Shown here: positions 54,788 to 56,307 of the stretch, piece by piece | How the letters are laid out: the number at the start of each line of letters is the position of its first letter | Position numbering within the stretch: position 1 is the stretch's first letter | Assembly (NCBI GenBank): GCA_021155965.1 | Contig: JAJNBJ010000030.1 | Span: 1 to 56,307, forward strand | Source of the DNA: Flavipsychrobacter sp. | GTDB lineage: Bacteria > Bacteroidota > Bacteroidia > Chitinophagales > Chitinophagaceae | Reading direction: 5' to 3' | DNA length: 56,307 nucleotides | Position numbers and translations under genes: made by a program | The notes under the pieces: model-generated | The model's input: the letters and a program-made list of their open reading frames with translations, nothing else | The model's database searches: none | What the model was told of the DNA's origin: nothing

Positions 54788-55669
54788 TTACTTATTAAAC
54801 CTCAACACCACTTCTCCTTTCTTATTGATATACATATACTCATTGCCTTTCTCCATCTGGGCATAGCCATTAACAAAACGGCCGCCACGGTCGTATTCTG
54901 CTTTTATTACCAGTTCACCATTCTTATCAATAAAACCCCAGCCGGTATAGTCCACCTCCACCGCTGCCAACCCCTCTGAAAAACTTTCTGCACCTGTGAA
55001 TTTGGGTTTGATCACCCACTCACCTTTTGTGGAAATGAAGCCATAAGTATCGCTGTCGTTCCGTGCGGGTGCCAACCCGTCGTCAAAATCTTTCATCCGG
55101 GTAAATGTATTCTTAGAGACTGGATTACCTTTTATATCTACCAGTTGCCATTTTGAAGTGATCTCCTTACAAACCCCTACTACCCCCTTATGCAGATTAG
55201 TAACATCGTAGTATTGGTTAGGCACTACGAAATTTCCTGTCTTATCTATAATCCCCCACTTACCATTCCTGCTTGCCTGGGCGTAAGCATCTTTAAATTC
55301 ATAGCACAGGTAAAATTGTGGTTGTATCACCCATTTACCGGTTTTGTCTATATAACCCCACTTACCGTTATGGCTCACTCTTGCCAGCCCTTCACTGAAA
55401 TCGCCTGCTGCATAGTATGCCGGTTTTATCACCCATTCCCCTTTTTCATTGATGTACCCATGCAGGGAATTAGCTATATCTGCACCAATACCGGCCGAGG
55501 CAAGCCCTTCTGAAAAATCCTGTACTGATGAAAAAACAGGTTTTATTACTGTATTCCCTCTTTCATCTTTAAACCCCATTTTGCCATTCTGAAAGAAAAA
55601 GAACAGTGGCTGCTGGGCAATAACCGATAAACAGCAGCAGAGCAAAATGACCGATAAAAGGTATTTCAT
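54788..55669 (-). CDS. Secreted WG-repeat protein
   Basis: This 293-residue protein starts at ATG 55669 where the signal peptide begins (MKYLLSVILLCCCLSVIAQ). The body has about eight WG repeats with the pattern WGYIDKTGKWVIKPxFxxxxxFxEGLA; the fifth (WQLVDIKGNPVSKN) and last are diverged. WG repeats form beta-rich solenoids of uncertain function. Monocistronic. Confidence 0.9.
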   Translation of the reverse strand: MKYLLSVILLCCCLSVIAQQPLFFFFQNGKMGFKDERGNTVIKPVFSSVQDFSEGLASAGIGADIANSLHGYINEKGEWVIKPAYYAAGDFSEGLARVSHNGKWGYIDKTGKWVIQPQFYLCYEFKDAYAQASRNGKWGIIDKTGNFVVPNQYYDVTNLHKGVVGVCKEITSKWQLVDIKGNPVSKNTFTRMKDFDDGLAPARNDSDTYGFISTKGEWVIKPKFTGAESFSEGLAAVEVDYTGWGFIDKNGELVIKAEYDRGGRFVNGYAQMEKGNEYMYINKKGEVVLRFNK

Positions 55670-55835
55670 ATCCAAATATACTATTTGCCCGCATTTTCCA
55701 TGGCCCAGATCGCCATAGTTTTCCAATTTTCGGAAAACGTGTCCGCTGTATGGACATTTTTAGTAGCGCGCCAAAAATCAGTTTATTGATTATCAGTTTG
55801 TTAGGAGTTTGGCACGTGGTTGGTTATATACCTGG

Positions 55836-55873
55836 CAAACAAACTAAAACAAATAACTCAAACAAACTAAAAC
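55836..55873 (+). repeat. 15-bp direct repeat in the DUF4402 gene leader
   Basis: CAAACAAACTAAAAC occurs at 55836-55850 and again at 55859-55873, 23 bp apart, just before the ATG at 55882. It is unstructured A/C-rich DNA that may form the mRNA leader and help initiation without a Shine-Dalgarno, which is typical of Bacteroidota. Confidence 0.55.
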
Positions 55874-55881
55874 GAACTAAA

Positions 55882-56307
55882 ATGAAAAACATCTTCAAAA
55901 CACTCGCAATCGCAACAGTAGTAATCGCTTCTACTAACGCTTCTTTCGCACAGGCAACTGCAACAGCTTCTGCTTCTGCTAACATCATCACTCCTATCAC
56001 TATCTCCAAGACAGTAGATATGAACTTCGGTAACGTAGCTGTTTCTGCTACTCTTTCCGGTACTGCTGTTCTGGCTCCTGCAGGTACCCGTACCACAAGC
56101 GGTGGTGGTGGTGTTACCCTGCCAGCTACAAACGGTACTGTTTCTGCTGCAAGCTTCACAGTATCGGGCCAGGCCAGCTACACTTACGCTATCACCCTGC
56201 CTTCTTCTTGCACAATAACTGACGGCGCTTCTCACAGCATGACCGTTAACAGCTTCACCAGCTCACCTTCTTCAACAGGTACATTGAGCAGCGGTGGCAC
56301 ACAGACT
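55882..56307 (+). CDS. DUF4402 protein, cut by the window end
   Basis: The first 142 codons are seen; no stop occurs before the window ends. A signal peptide (MKNIFKTLAIATVVIASTNASFAQ) is followed by the DUF4402 pattern TATASASANIITPITISKTVDMNFGNVAV, then GTRTTSGGGGVTLPA and TYAITLPSSCTI. DUF4402 proteins are small, beta-rich, pilin- or adhesin-like exported proteins of ~160-180 residues, so about 30 residues should lie past the end. High codon uniformity (tct, gct, aac) suggests strong expression. Confidence 0.88.
   Translation, partial: MKNIFKTLAIATVVIASTNASFAQATATASASANIITPITISKTVDMNFGNVAVSATLSGTAVLAPAGTRTTSGGGGVTLPATNGTVSAASFTVSGQASYTYAITLPSSCTITDGASHSMTVNSFTSSPSSTGTLSSGGTQT

Noticed and set aside
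55810..55824. TGGCACG...TTGG resembling a sigma-54 promoter
   Set aside because: The spacing is one base short and the -12 GC is GG. It does not meet the consensus.

Overview
The window looks like a chromosomal segment of a Bacteroidota bacterium, most likely of the Chitinophagaceae/Sphingobacteriales type. The evidence is type IX secretion (T9SS) sorting domains of both the 'Por' and the 'gliding motility' kind, a TonB-dependent receptor with a carboxypeptidase-regulatory N-terminus, Bacteroidota-specific families (DUF4199, BatA, DUF4402, DUF7033, WG and NHL repeat proteins), TAnnTTTG-type promoter -7 boxes, and a ~660-residue GyrB. I saw no rRNA, tRNA, CRISPR array, transposase or phage gene.

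Layout. 1-553 is non-coding and rich in hairpins. 554-3624 (-) holds a secreted NHL propeller and an M28 zinc peptidase, separated by a small structured repeat. 3967-5949 (+) is gyrB, with a non-ATG start. 6148-11699 (+) is a four-gene run: hybrid-sensor-like histidine kinase, receiver-only regulator, PLP aminotransferase, and a fusion of a FAD monooxygenase with a DsbA-like thiol domain, closed by a strong terminator. 11776-18846 holds a lipoprotein, an LTA-synthase-like phosphotransferase, a T9SS Ig-repeat surface protein, an acetoacetyl-CoA-reductase-type SDR, a thioredoxin lipoprotein and an orphan LuxR-type regulator. 18856-21984 carries a BNR/YCF48 propeller and a sulfite-oxidase-like module (molybdoenzyme plus two monoheme c-type cytochromes). 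21990-32344 (-) has DUF349 and DUF4197 proteins, a TonB-dependent receptor, and a four-gene run BatA / degenerate dihydroorotase / DUF4199 / glycosyltransferase.

32345-38809 is the most accessory-looking part. Two diverged, permuted copies of an intergenic repeat flank a frameshifted membrane-protein gene and a CNNM/CorC-type transporter-like protein. Next comes an overlapping AAA ATPase plus cytoplasmic subtilisin-like protease pair that matches the IetA/IetS architecture (plasmid stability and anti-phage defence). Upstream of the pair are a tandem dyad operator-like site and a helically phased TGYGCA/A-tract array.

38810-48298 holds a secreted propeller, a thioredoxin-like protein and two very large T9SS surface proteins that share an upstream motif. 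48548-56307 contains typA, a secreted YciI protein, a three-gene run (LutB-like Fe-S protein, DUF7033/deacetylase-like, NAD(P)-binding protein), a non-coding region with a helically phased GGTATA array, a WG-repeat protein, and the start of a DUF4402 protein cut by the window edge.

The observations I rate highest are the IetAS-like pair with its unusual upstream DNA, the FAD monooxygenase-DsbA fusion behind a two-component pair, the catalytically dead dihydroorotase in the BatA operon, and the two arrays of short motifs spaced at about 10.5 bp.
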